In this document: in pieces, positions 41,603 to 53,512 of the stretch
How the letters are laid out: every line of letters begins with the position of its first letter
How positions within the stretch are numbered: the stretch's first letter is position 1
Assembly: GCF_002086115.1 (NCBI RefSeq)
Contig: NZ_MVHJ01000014.1
Span: 81,192-145,191, forward strand
Reading direction: 5' to 3'
Length of the DNA: 64,000 bases
DNA from: Mycolicibacterium bacteremicum
GTDB taxonomy: Bacteria; Actinomycetota; Actinomycetes; Mycobacteriales; Mycobacteriaceae
Made by a program: the position numbers and the translations under genes
The notes under the pieces: model-generated
Database searches by the model: none
What the model saw: only the letters and a program-made list of their open reading frames with translations
What the model was told of the DNA's origin: nothing

Positions 41603-42894
41603 CTGTGCTGATCAAGGGTGTCCGGCTCTACGGTGAGGGCGACCCGGTCGACGTGCTGATCGCCGAGGGCCAGATCACCCGGATCGAGGCGCGGATCGGG
41701 TCCGAGGCCGCCGAGACCGAGATCGACGCAACGGGCCAGGTCATGCTGCCGGGGTTCGTGGACCTGCACACCCATCTGCGCGAACCCGGCCGCGAGTACG
41801 CCGAGGACATCGAAACCGGTTCGGCGGCAGCCGCGCTCGGGGGATACACGGCGGTGTTCGCGATGGCCAACACCGACCCGGTGGCCGACAGCCCGGTGGT
41901 CACCGATCACGTCTGGCACCGCGGCAGGCAGGTCGGGCTCGTCGACGTGCATCCGGTCGGCGCGGTCACCGTGGGCCTGGAGGGTAAGCAACTCACCGAG
42001 ATGGGTCTGATGGCCGCCGGTGCGGGCCAGGTCCGGATGTTCTCCGATGACGGCATCTGCGTGCACGATCCGCTGATCATGCGCCGCGCGCTGGAATACG
42101 CCGGTGGTCTCGGTGTGCTGATCGCCCAGCACGCCGAGGAGCCGCGACTCACCGTCGGTGCGGTGGCGCACGAGGGACCCAATGCCGCGAAGCTGGGCCT
42201 GACCGGCTGGCCGCGCTCGGCCGAGGAGTCCATCGTCGCCCGCGACGCGATCCTGGCCCGCGATGCCGGCGCCCGGGTGCACATCTGCCACGCCTCCACC
42301 GCGGGCACCGTGGAACTGCTGAAATGGGCCAAGGGCCAGGGCATTTCGATCTCCGCCGAGGTCACCCCGCACCATCTGATGCTCGATGACGGCGTGCTGG
42401 CCGACTATGACGGTCGCAACCGGGTGAACCCGCCGCTGCGTGAGGCCAGTGATGTGGCTGCGCTGCGTCAGGCTCTGGCCGATGGCGTGATCGACTGTGT
42501 GGCCACCGATCACGCGCCGCATGCCGAGCAGGAGAAGTGCTGCGAGTTCGCCAACGCCCGCCCCGGCATGCTGGGCCTGGAGACCGCGCTGTCGGTGGTC
42601 GTCAAGACGATGGTGCAGCCCGGCCTGCTGAGCTGGCGGGACGTGGCCCGGGTGATGAGCGAGGCGCCGGCGGCCATCGTGGGTCTGCCCGACCAGGGCC
42701 GCCCGCTGGCGGTGGGGGAGCCGGCCAACCTGACAGTCGTCGACCCCGACGCCGGCTGGACGGTCACCGGCTCCGCGCTGGCCAGCCGGTCGGACAACAC
42801 CCCATTCGAGTCGATGGATCTGCCCGCGAAGGTGACGCTGACACTGTTGCGTGGCAAGGTGACCGCGCGTGACGGGCGGAGTCCGGTCGCATGA
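41599..42894 (+). CDS. pyrC: Dihydroorotase
   Basis: The 431-residue amidohydrolase closes carbamoyl aspartate to dihydroorotate. Metal-site motifs are VDLHTHLREPG (HxH), the Asp of MFSDDGICVHD, the His pair in IAQHAEE and HICHAST, and DHAPHAEQEK with the catalytic Asp. This is a type I, bacterial-long form. GTG 41599 overlaps the pyrB stop. Its own stop lies at the first unit of a 34-bp tandem repeat. Confidence 0.95.
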   Translation: MTVLIKGVRLYGEGDPVDVLIAEGQITRIEARIGSEAAETEIDATGQVMLPGFVDLHTHLREPGREYAEDIETGSAAAALGGYTAVFAMANTDPVADSPVVTDHVWHRGRQVGLVDVHPVGAVTVGLEGKQLTEMGLMAAGAGQVRMFSDDGICVHDPLIMRRALEYAGGLGVLIAQHAEEPRLTVGAVAHEGPNAAKLGLTGWPRSAEESIVARDAILARDAGARVHICHASTAGTVELLKWAKGQGISISAEVTPHHLMLDDGVLADYDGRNRVNPPLREASDVAALRQALADGVIDCVATDHAPHAEQEKCCEFANARPGMLGLETALSVVVKTMVQPGLLSWRDVARVMSEAPAAIVGLPDQGRPLAVGEPANLTVVDPDAGWTVTGSALASRSDNTPFESMDLPAKVTLTLLRGKVTARDGRSPVA

Positions 42895-43058
42895 CGGCCC
42901 AGCGAGTAGCGGAGCAGGGCTCGCATGACGGCCCAGCGAGTAGCGGAGCAGGGCTCGCATGACGGCGCAGCGAGTAGCGGAGCAGGGCTCGCATGACGGC
43001 GCAGCGAGTAGCGGAGCAGGGCTCGCATGACGGCCCAGCGAGTAGCGGAGCGGATCGC
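42889..43058 (+). repeat. 34-bp tandem repeat (5 units) carrying start codon and SD in each unit
   Basis: Five direct repeats start at 42889, 42923, 42957, 42991 and 43025. The unit begins GCATGACGGC, continues with CAGCGAGTAGCGGAG and ends CAGGGCTC. Units 1, 2 and 5 read GGCCCAG and units 3 and 4 GGCGCAG; unit 5 ends in CGGATCGC. Each unit provides an ATG, and AGGG of the preceding unit lies 5 nt before it. The first ATG overlaps the pyrC stop. No spacers separate the units, so this is not a CRISPR array. Confidence 0.95.
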
Positions 43059-43068
43059 GCATGAATGA
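42891..43068 (+). other. Relay of three ATGA-overlapped mini-ORFs within the tandem repeat
   Basis: Starting from the ATG at 42891, which overlaps the pyrC TGA, a 23-codon frame ends at 42960-42962, overlapping the ATG of unit 3 (42959). A second 23-codon frame ends at 43028-43030, overlapping the ATG of unit 5 (43027). A 13-codon frame (MTAQRVAERIAHE) then ends at 43066-43068, just past the start of the next gene at 43061. The chain could carry ribosomes from pyrC to that gene. The geometry is seen; use by ribosomes is inference. Confidence 0.5.
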
Positions 43069-43561
43069 AGGCACGCTCATCGGGTCGCTGGTACTGGCGG
43101 TCGTCATCGCGGTACTCATCGGCTTCTTCATCCGCCGCCTGGTGACCGGGTGGCGGCACCGCATCGAGCGCCAGATCGAGGCGATCGGCAACCTGCCTGC
43201 GCTGCCCGACACCGTGGGGCCGGTGCTGACCGGACCCACCCCGGGTCTCTATGTCGGCAGCACCATCGCCCCGCACTGGAATGACAAGGTCGCCGCGGCG
43301 GCGCTGGGATTCCGGTCCAAGGCCGTGCTCACCCGCTACCCCGAGGGCATCATGCTGCAGCGCAGCGGAACCGGCCCGATCTGGATCCCGGACGAGTCGA
43401 TCGTGGCGGTGCGCGGCGAGCGCGCGATGGCCGGTAAGGCGCTCACCCACGAGGGCATCGTGGCCATCCGCTGGAAGCTTCCGTCGGGCACCGAGATCGA
43501 CACCGGTTTCCGTGCCGACGATCGGAGAGAAACGAACAAATGGGTCAAGGAGGACGTGTGA
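43061..43561 (+). CDS. Membrane-anchored conserved protein of the pyr operon (Rv1382 type)
   Basis: The 166-residue protein has one N-terminal membrane helix (about 6-25, LIGSLVLAVVIAVLIGFFI) followed by a soluble domain of beta character with LTRYPEGIMLQRSG, IWIPDESIVAVRGE and VAIRWKLPSGTEIDTGF. The pattern suggests a PH-like fold, but that is inference. It is conserved between pyrC and carA in mycobacteria; its function is unknown. The ATG at 43061 follows the 34-bp repeat and its stop overlaps the carA GTG by 4 nt. Confidence 0.8.
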   Translation: MNEGTLIGSLVLAVVIAVLIGFFIRRLVTGWRHRIERQIEAIGNLPALPDTVGPVLTGPTPGLYVGSTIAPHWNDKVAAAALGFRSKAVLTRYPEGIMLQRSGTGPIWIPDESIVAVRGERAMAGKALTHEGIVAIRWKLPSGTEIDTGFRADDRRETNKWVKEDV

Positions 43562-44718
43562 CCACCAGCAGCGAGAAGCGCAGCGGATCGCGCATCGACA
43601 CGGAGCGAGCACTTCTGGTGCTGGAGGACGGCCGGGTGTTCACCGGGACTGCGTTCGGTGCCATCGGACAGACACTGGGTGAGGCGGTCTTCTCCACCGG
43701 CATGTCCGGCTACCAGGAGACCCTGACCGACCCGAGCTACCACCGCCAGATCGTGGTCGCCACCGCGCCCCAGATCGGCAACACCGGCTGGAACGGCGAG
43801 GACGGCGAGAGCCACGGCGACAAGATCTGGGTCGCCGGCTATGCCGTGCGCGACGCCTCACCGCGCGCATCGAGCTGGCGCGCCACCGGCACCCTGGACG
43901 ACGAGCTGGAACGCCAGGGCATCGTCGGGATCGCCGGGATCGACACCCGCGCGGTGGTACGGCACCTGCGCACCGTCGGGTCGATGAAGGCCGGGGTGTT
44001 CTCCGGGGATGCGCTCGCCGACACCGATACCCTGGTCGACCGGGTGCGCAATCAGCCCTCGATGCTCGGCGCGGACCTCGCCGGCGAGGTGTCCACCGAG
44101 ACGCGGTACACGGTGGATCCGATCGGCGAGGCGCGATTCTCGGTCGCCGCGATCGACCTCGGCATCAAGACCAACACCCCGCGCAACTTCGCCAAACGCG
44201 GCATCCGCAGCCACGTGCTGCCCTCGGCCACCACGTTCGACGAGATCGTCGCGCTCAAACCGGACGGGGTGTTCCTGTCCAACGGGCCGGGCGACCCGGC
44301 CACCGCCGATCACATCGTGGGTGTGACCCGCGAGGTGCTCGGCGCCGGGATCCCGTTGTTCGGCATCTGTTTCGGCAATCAGATCCTGGGCCGGGCGCTG
44401 GGACGGTCCACCTACAAGATGACCTTCGGGCACCGCGGTATCAACATCCCGGTGATCGATCACGCCACCCGCAGCGTCGCGATCACCGCGCAGAACCACG
44501 GTTTCGCGCTCGAAGGTGAGGCCGGCGAGGAGTTCGACACCGAGTTCGGGCGGGCGATCGTCAGCCACACCTGCGCCAACGACGGCACCGTCGAGGGCAT
44601 CAAACTCGTCGACGGCAGCGCGTTCTCGGTGCAGTACCACCCCGAGTCGGCCGCCGGGCCGCGCGATGCCGAGTACCTGTTCGACCAGTTCATCGACCTG
44701 CTGGACGGTCAAAAGTGA
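43558..44718 (+). CDS. carA: Carbamoyl-phosphate synthase small (glutaminase) subunit
   Basis: The 386-residue subunit supplies ammonia from glutamine. Its class I amidotransferase triad is Cys in GICFGNQILG and His/Glu in YHPESAAGP. The N-terminal domain opens ALLVLEDGRVFTGTAFG. The first 15 residues (TTSSEKRSGSRIDTER) are encoded by DNA resembling the 34-bp repeat upstream. The start is GTG 43558 within the stop of the preceding gene. Confidence 0.95.
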   Translation: MTTSSEKRSGSRIDTERALLVLEDGRVFTGTAFGAIGQTLGEAVFSTGMSGYQETLTDPSYHRQIVVATAPQIGNTGWNGEDGESHGDKIWVAGYAVRDASPRASSWRATGTLDDELERQGIVGIAGIDTRAVVRHLRTVGSMKAGVFSGDALADTDTLVDRVRNQPSMLGADLAGEVSTETRYTVDPIGEARFSVAAIDLGIKTNTPRNFAKRGIRSHVLPSATTFDEIVALKPDGVFLSNGPGDPATADHIVGVTREVLGAGIPLFGICFGNQILGRALGRSTYKMTFGHRGINIPVIDHATRSVAITAQNHGFALEGEAGEEFDTEFGRAIVSHTCANDGTVEGIKLVDGSAFSVQYHPESAAGPRDAEYLFDQFIDLLDGQK

Positions 44719-44729
44719 CTGCAGACGCG

Positions 44730-44789
44730 GCGAGCGTGCGCAGATGTTGGAATTTCCAGGGTGTGTCGTGTGCAGACACGCACGCTCGC
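44730..44789 (+). repeat. Long-loop inverted repeat between carA and carB
   Basis: An 11-bp perfect inverted repeat, GCGAGCGTGCG (44730-44740) and CGCACGCTCGC (44779-44789), encloses 38 nt in the 92-nt carA-carB gap. TGCAGAC also occurs next to both arms. Similar GC-rich palindromes recur in mycobacterial intergenic DNA. It may attenuate or process the transcript between the two subunits; no U-tract follows. Confidence 0.6.
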
Positions 44790-44810
44790 GGGGAAGAGGA
44801 GAAGTAGTCA

Positions 44811-48154
<3,344 letters not shown>

Positions 48155-48158
<4 letters not shown>

Positions 48159-48955
48159 GTTCGTTCGGCGACCGGCTGGCGCGGGCCGTCGCGGCTCGGG
48201 GCCCGCTGTGCCCGGGTATCGACCCGCACCCGGAGCTGCTGACGGCCTGGGGGCTCGGTACCGATATCGACGGGTTGCGGGCCTTCAGCGACATCTGCGT
48301 GCAGGCCTTCGCCGACGTGGCCATCGTCAAACCGCAGGTGGCTTTCTACGAGGCATACGGTTCGGCCGGGTTCGCGGTGCTCGAGCGCACCTTCGCGGGT
48401 CTGCGTGACGCCGGCGTGCTCGTGCTCGCCGACGCCAAACGCGGTGACATCGGCTCGACCATGGCGGCCTACGCCCAGGCCTGGGCCGGGGATTCCCCGC
48501 TGGCCGCCGACGCCGTCACCGCCTCGCCCTATCTCGGCTTCGAGTCGTTGCGCCCGCTGCTCGACCTGGCGGCCGCCAACGGGAGAGGGGTGTTCGTGCT
48601 GGCAGCCACCTCGAACCCCGAGGGGGCCGGGTTGCAACGCGCCACAGTGGGGGACCGTACCGTCGCGCAGTCCATCGTCGACGCGGTGGCGGCCGAGAAT
48701 CACGGGTCCGGATCGGGATCGGTCGGCGTGGTGGTGGGGGCCACGCTGCGGCAGCCGCCTGATCTGGGTGAGCTGAACGGACCGGTGCTGGCACCGGGCG
48801 TCGGCGCCCAGGGCGGCCGGGCCGAGGACCTCGGCCGGCTCGGGGCGCGGGTGCTGCCCGCGGTGTCCCGCGAGATCCTGCGTGCCGGTCCGGACGTCGC
48901 GGCGTTGCGCGCGGTCACCCGGAGCCTGCACGACCAGGTCGCCTACCTGGCCTGA
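48155..48955 (+). CDS. pyrF: Orotidine 5'-phosphate decarboxylase
   Basis: The 266-residue enzyme decarboxylates OMP to UMP. It contains the type-2 family signature VLADAKRGDIGSTMAAYA with the catalytic Lys/Asp set, LCPGIDPHPELL at the N-terminus and VLAPGVGAQGG for phosphate binding. GTG 48155 overlaps the carB stop. It ends the pyr operon; a 599-nt gene-free stretch follows. No pyrD or pyrE is present here. Confidence 0.94.
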
Positions 48956-49554
48956 ACCACCTGCCGGCGGTGCCACGCTGCTCGCCGGGTGCGCGTCCGC
49001 GCCCTCCAGCGCGCCGCTGGCGCGGCTGAGCGAGCCGATCGCGGCCCAACCCGCCACCGGCTGTTGCATCGCCGACAGGCGGGCGGTCAGCCACGCCGGT
49101 TCATCGTCGGTCCACCGCCGATGCACCGCCGATCGCTCGTCGAGCGGCGGCGATCCTACTCATGCGCGCAATCGAACGGTTAGGAAGGCTACCGACCGGT
49201 AGGTGGCGCCCCGACGACACGCCCGACACGCCATGACCAGCGAAAATTTCTCATTCCACCGCCAGAATTCGCGTTTCCGCAAAGCCGGGCTCCGCGTCCC
49301 GAAACCGGCGCCAACCTGCAGAAGGCGTGAAAACCCTTGTTATGCAGGCATATCAGCGTCCCAGGTCGCCGACCGGCTACCGGGGCCCGATAATCCGGCG
49401 TCGTGCGCGCACGCTGTACACGCTGGTCTTTTGGCCCGACAACCCGGGGGTGGGGTTAGCTTTCGTCAGGAACCGTGGGTACGGTCGTCGTCGCTGGCTG
49501 GTTACGTGATCCAGCCGTGATGAAACAACAGATGGCGAGAGACGGAGGAACCCC
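48956..49554. other. Gene-free interval between pyrF and mihF
   Basis: No convincing gene is seen in these 599 nt. In M. tuberculosis this slot holds a PE/PPE pair; neither is present here. The first 250 nt contain a plus-frame lipobox-like string (TLLAGCASAPSS) with no start or signal n-region, possibly a gene relict. A CTACCG-AC-CGGTAG dyad lies at 49189-49202. From about 49230 the sequence is more AT-rich. It leads to mihF, whose ribosome-binding site is GGAGG near 49542. Confidence 0.6.
49189..49202. promoter_or_regulatory. TetR-like operator dyad
   Basis: CTACCG (49189-49194), AC, CGGTAG (49197-49202) forms a 6-bp inverted repeat with a 2-bp centre. Such CCGACCGG-centred dyads are common TetR-family sites in actinobacteria. 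No TetR gene is adjacent, so the binding protein and the controlled gene are unknown. Confidence 0.35.
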
Positions 49555-49872
49555 GTGGCCCTTCCCCAGTTGACCGACGAACAGCGCGCGGCAGCGTTGG
49601 AGAAGGCTGCTGCCGCACGTCGAGCGCGAGCCGAGCTCAAGGATCGGCTGAAGCGCGGCGGCACCAACCTCAAGCAGGTGCTCACCGATGCCGAGACCGA
49701 TGAGGTCTTGGGCAAGATGAAGGTTTCCGCGTTGCTGGAGGCTTTGCCCAAGGTCGGCAAGGTCAAGGCGCAGGAGATCATGACCGAGCTGGAGATCGCC
49801 CCGACCCGCCGCCTGCGCGGCCTCGGTGATCGTCAGCGCAAGGCGTTGCTGGAGAAGTTCGACTTCTCCTGA
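49555..49872 (+). CDS. mihF: Mycobacterial integration host factor mIHF
   Basis: The 105-residue nucleoid protein binds and bends DNA and is essential in mycobacteria; it also aids L5 phage integration. Features are ALPQLTDEQRAAALEKAAAARRARAELKDRLKRGG (seen as LTDEQRAAALEKAA and RAELKDRLKRG), VSALLEALPKVGKVKAQEIM (helix-two-turn-helix) and the terminal RQRKALLEKFDF. GTG 49555, with GGAGG upstream, gives the 105-residue form; M. tuberculosis is annotated with a longer start. Confidence 0.96.
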   Translation: MALPQLTDEQRAAALEKAAAARRARAELKDRLKRGGTNLKQVLTDAETDEVLGKMKVSALLEALPKVGKVKAQEIMTELEIAPTRRLRGLGDRQRKALLEKFDFS

Positions 49873-49882
49873 GCGCGCACAA

Positions 49883-50461
49883 GTGAGAACCGGTGGTGGG
49901 CCGGACAGGGCTGCGGTCGTAGTTTTGTCCGGCCCGTCCGCCGTCGGGAAGTCCACGGTCGTCCGCTGTCTGCGGGACCGGATTCCCGACCTGCATTTCA
50001 GCGTGTCCGTGACGACACGCGCGCCGCGACCCGGTGAGGTCGACGGCGTGGACTACTCATTCGTCTCGCCCGATGACTTCCAGCGCCTGATCGACGACGG
50101 CGAACTGCTCGAATGGGCCGAGATCCACGGCGGCCTGCATCGCTCGGGAACACCCGCGGCACCGGTCCGGACCGCGACCGCCGCTGGAGTTCCGGTGCTC
50201 ATCGAGGTCGACCTGGCCGGCGCCCGCGCCGTCAAGGCCGCGATGCCCGAGGTCACAACGGTGTTCCTGGCGCCCCCGAGTTGGGCGGTGCTGCAGGAGC
50301 GGCTGACCGGCCGCGGCACCGAGAGCGCCGAGGTCCAGGCCCGCCGGCTGGCAACGGCACGGCAGGAGTTGGCCGCCCAGGACGACTTCGACGTGGTCGT
50401 TGTCAACAGTCAATTGGAGTCGGCGTGCTCGGAATTGGTATCCTTGCTGGTGGCCCACTAG
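49883..50461 (+). CDS. gmk: Guanylate kinase
   Basis: The 192-residue enzyme phosphorylates GMP. It has the P-loop VLSGPSAVGKSTVVR, the GMP-binding TTRAPRPGEVDGVDYSF, and EWAEIHGGLHRSGTP. The lid and C-terminal LATARQELAAQDDFD follow. The GTG at 49883 lies 10 nt after mihF, so they are co-transcribed. Close to the M. tuberculosis protein throughout; no anomalies. Confidence 0.95.
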   Translation: MRTGGGPDRAAVVVLSGPSAVGKSTVVRCLRDRIPDLHFSVSVTTRAPRPGEVDGVDYSFVSPDDFQRLIDDGELLEWAEIHGGLHRSGTPAAPVRTATAAGVPVLIEVDLAGARAVKAAMPEVTTVFLAPPSWAVLQERLTGRGTESAEVQARRLATARQELAAQDDFDVVVVNSQLESACSELVSLLVAH

Positions 50462-50522
50462 CCGGTAGGACCGGCGGCCGCCTTTCTACTACCCAAACTT
50501 GATTACAGCCGGGAGATATTTC

Positions 50523-50813
50523 GTGAGCACGCCTGTCGAGAACATCGACGCCGCCAGCGCCTACGACACGCCGCTGGGCATCACCAATCCGCCCATCGAC
50601 GAGCTGCTGGACCGTGCGTCGAGCAAGTACGCCCTGGTCATCTACGCCGCCAAGCGTGCCCGCCAGATCAACGACTACTACAACCAGCTCGGCGACGGCA
50701 TCCTGGAGTACGTCGGCCCGCTGGTCGAGCCGGGTCTGCAGGAGAAGCCGCTGTCGATCGCGATGCGCGAGATCCACTCCGATCTGCTCGAGCACACCGA
50801 AGGCGAGCAGTAG
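50523..50813 (+). CDS. rpoZ: RNA polymerase omega subunit
   Basis: The 96-residue subunit helps assemble beta' into RNA polymerase. It contains GITNPPIDELLDRASSKYALVIYAAKRARQINDYY (seen as PPIDELLDRASSKYALVIYAAKRAR), the omega core. GTG 50523 has GGGAGA upstream. It is somewhat shorter than the 110-residue M. tuberculosis form, differing at the N-terminus. It sits between gmk and coaBC, as is general in actinobacteria. Confidence 0.95.
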   Translation: MSTPVENIDAASAYDTPLGITNPPIDELLDRASSKYALVIYAAKRARQINDYYNQLGDGILEYVGPLVEPGLQEKPLSIAMREIHSDLLEHTEGEQ

Positions 50814-50826
50814 GGCCCTCGGGCTG

Positions 50827-52065
50827 ATGGACCGCAAGCGCATCGTCGTCGGCGTCGCCGGCGGGATCGCCGCGTACAAGGCGTGCACCGTCGTGCGCCA
50901 GCTGACCGAGGCCGGACATTCGGTGAAGGTCATTCCCACCGAATCGGCGCTGAAGTTCATCGGCGCCGCGACCTTCGAGGCGCTGTCCGGCCAGCCCGTG
51001 CACACCGGCGTCTTCGAGAACGTCGACGAGGTGCCGCATGTGCGGATCGGCCAGCAGGCCGATCTGGTGGTGGTCGCGCCGGCCACCGCCGACCTGCTGG
51101 CCCGCGCGGTCGCCGGCCGCGCCGACGATCTGCTCACCGGAACGCTGCTCACCGCGCGATGTCCGGTGTTGTTCGCCCCGGCCATGCACACCGAGATGTG
51201 GTTCCACCCCGCCACCACCGACAACGTCGCCACGCTGCGCCGGCGCGGAAGTGTGGTCCTCGAGCCGGCCTCCGGGCGGCTCACCGGCGCCGATACCGGC
51301 CCGGGCCGGCTCCCCGAGGCCGAGGAGATCACCACTCTGGCCACGCTGCTGCTGGAGCGCGGCGACGCCCTGCCGTATGACATGGCCGGGGTGAAGGTGC
51401 TGGTCACCGCGGGCGGCACCCGCGAGCCGCTGGACCCGGTGCGGTTCATCGGCAACCGCAGCTCGGGCAAGCAGGGCTATGCCGTCGCCCGGGTGATGGC
51501 CCAGCGCGGCGCCGAGGTCACCCTGATCGCGGGCAACACCTCCGGTCTGGTCGACCCGGCCGGTGTCAACGTCGTGCACATCGGCTCTGCCGCCCAGCTC
51601 GGCGATGCCGTGTCCAAACTCGCCCCCGAGGCGCACGTCCTGGTGATGGCCGCCGCCGTCGCCGATTTCCGGCCCGCGCAGGTGGCCACCGCCAAGATCA
51701 AGAAGCGCGCCGACGACAACGGCGCGCCGTCGGTGGAACTCGTCCGCAACGACGATGTGCTCGCCGGTGCCGTGCGTGCCCGCGCCGACGGTCAGCTGCC
51801 CAATATGAAGGCCATCGTGGGGTTCGCCGCCGAGACCGGAGATGCCAACGGGGACGTGCTCTTTCACGCGCGTGCCAAGCTGGCGCGCAAGGGTTGCGAC
51901 CTGCTCGTGGTCAACGCCGTCGGTGAGGGTAGGGCGTTCGAGGTCGATCACAACGATGGCTGGATGCTGTCGGCGGACGGCACCGAGACCGCTTTGGAGC
52001 ACGGTTCCAAGACTCTGATGGCAAGCCGTATCGTGGACGCGATCGGAGCACTCCTCAAAGGGTGA
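50827..52065 (+). CDS. coaBC: Bifunctional phosphopantothenoylcysteine decarboxylase / phosphopantothenate--cysteine ligase
   Basis: The 412-residue coenzyme A enzyme has an N-terminal flavoprotein decarboxylase (VVGVAGGIAAYKACTVVRQL; the PAMHTEMWFHPAT active-site segment) and a C-terminal CTP-dependent ligase (VLVTAGGTREPLDPVRFIGNRSSGKQGYA, seen as GGTREPLDPVRFIGNRSSG; MAAAVADFRP). ATG 50827 is 13 nt after rpoZ. The 99-nt gap to metK shows no recognised SAM riboswitch. Confidence 0.95.
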   Translation: MDRKRIVVGVAGGIAAYKACTVVRQLTEAGHSVKVIPTESALKFIGAATFEALSGQPVHTGVFENVDEVPHVRIGQQADLVVVAPATADLLARAVAGRADDLLTGTLLTARCPVLFAPAMHTEMWFHPATTDNVATLRRRGSVVLEPASGRLTGADTGPGRLPEAEEITTLATLLLERGDALPYDMAGVKVLVTAGGTREPLDPVRFIGNRSSGKQGYAVARVMAQRGAEVTLIAGNTSGLVDPAGVNVVHIGSAAQLGDAVSKLAPEAHVLVMAAAVADFRPAQVATAKIKKRADDNGAPSVELVRNDDVLAGAVRARADGQLPNMKAIVGFAAETGDANGDVLFHARAKLARKGCDLLVVNAVGEGRAFEVDHNDGWMLSADGTETALEHGSKTLMASRIVDAIGALLKG

Positions 52066-52164
52066 CTTCGCAGTGCGGGTAACGGTTGCGTCAATCGGGT
52101 TTTACCGGTTGGCTGCCAATGAGCACACCAATGATTTGTCTGTCTAACTAATGGAGGATGCGAC

Positions 52165-53373
<1,209 letters not shown>

Positions 53374-53382
53374 CTCTCCTGC

Positions 53383-53442
53383 GCGAGCAGACGCAAATAC
53401 CCCCGATTCTTGATGGAATCGGGGGTATTTGCGTCTGCTCGC
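53383..53442. terminator. 27-bp perfect palindrome after metK (terminator / repeated stem-loop)
   Basis: The left arm at 53383-53409 (GCGAGCAGACGCAAATACCC then CCGATTC) pairs perfectly over 27 bp with the right arm at 53416-53442 around the loop TTGATG. It starts 10 nt after the metK stop and lies 70 nt before metN. The GCGAGCAGACGCAAA / TTTGCGTCTGCTCGC ends resemble stem-loops that recur between mycobacterial genes. It probably ends the metK transcript; it is symmetric and could act on both strands. Confidence 0.85.
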
Positions 53443-53512
53443 GGCACGGACTTTCGACCGCGCTGAACGCAATCCTGGTGCCGCAGCTGCGGATCGGAGT
53501 TAATGGTCGATC

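Noticed and set aside
42889..43058. CRISPR-like array
   Set aside because: The units are contiguous 34-bp direct repeats without spacers, and no cas gene is present.
48990..49200. Lipoprotein gene beginning near TLLAGCASAPSS
   Set aside because: No start codon gives a signal n-region in this frame and the rest is low-quality sequence; kept only as a possible relict.
49203..49520. 105-codon frame upstream of mihF
   Set aside because: Composition is random-like, no ribosome-binding site, no family resemblance; it lies in the likely promoter region of mihF.
52066..52164. SAM riboswitch before metK
   Set aside because: The 99-nt gap contains only a weak GGTAA/TTACC pairing and none of the conserved SAM-I, SAM-II or SAM-IV core elements that I can recognise.
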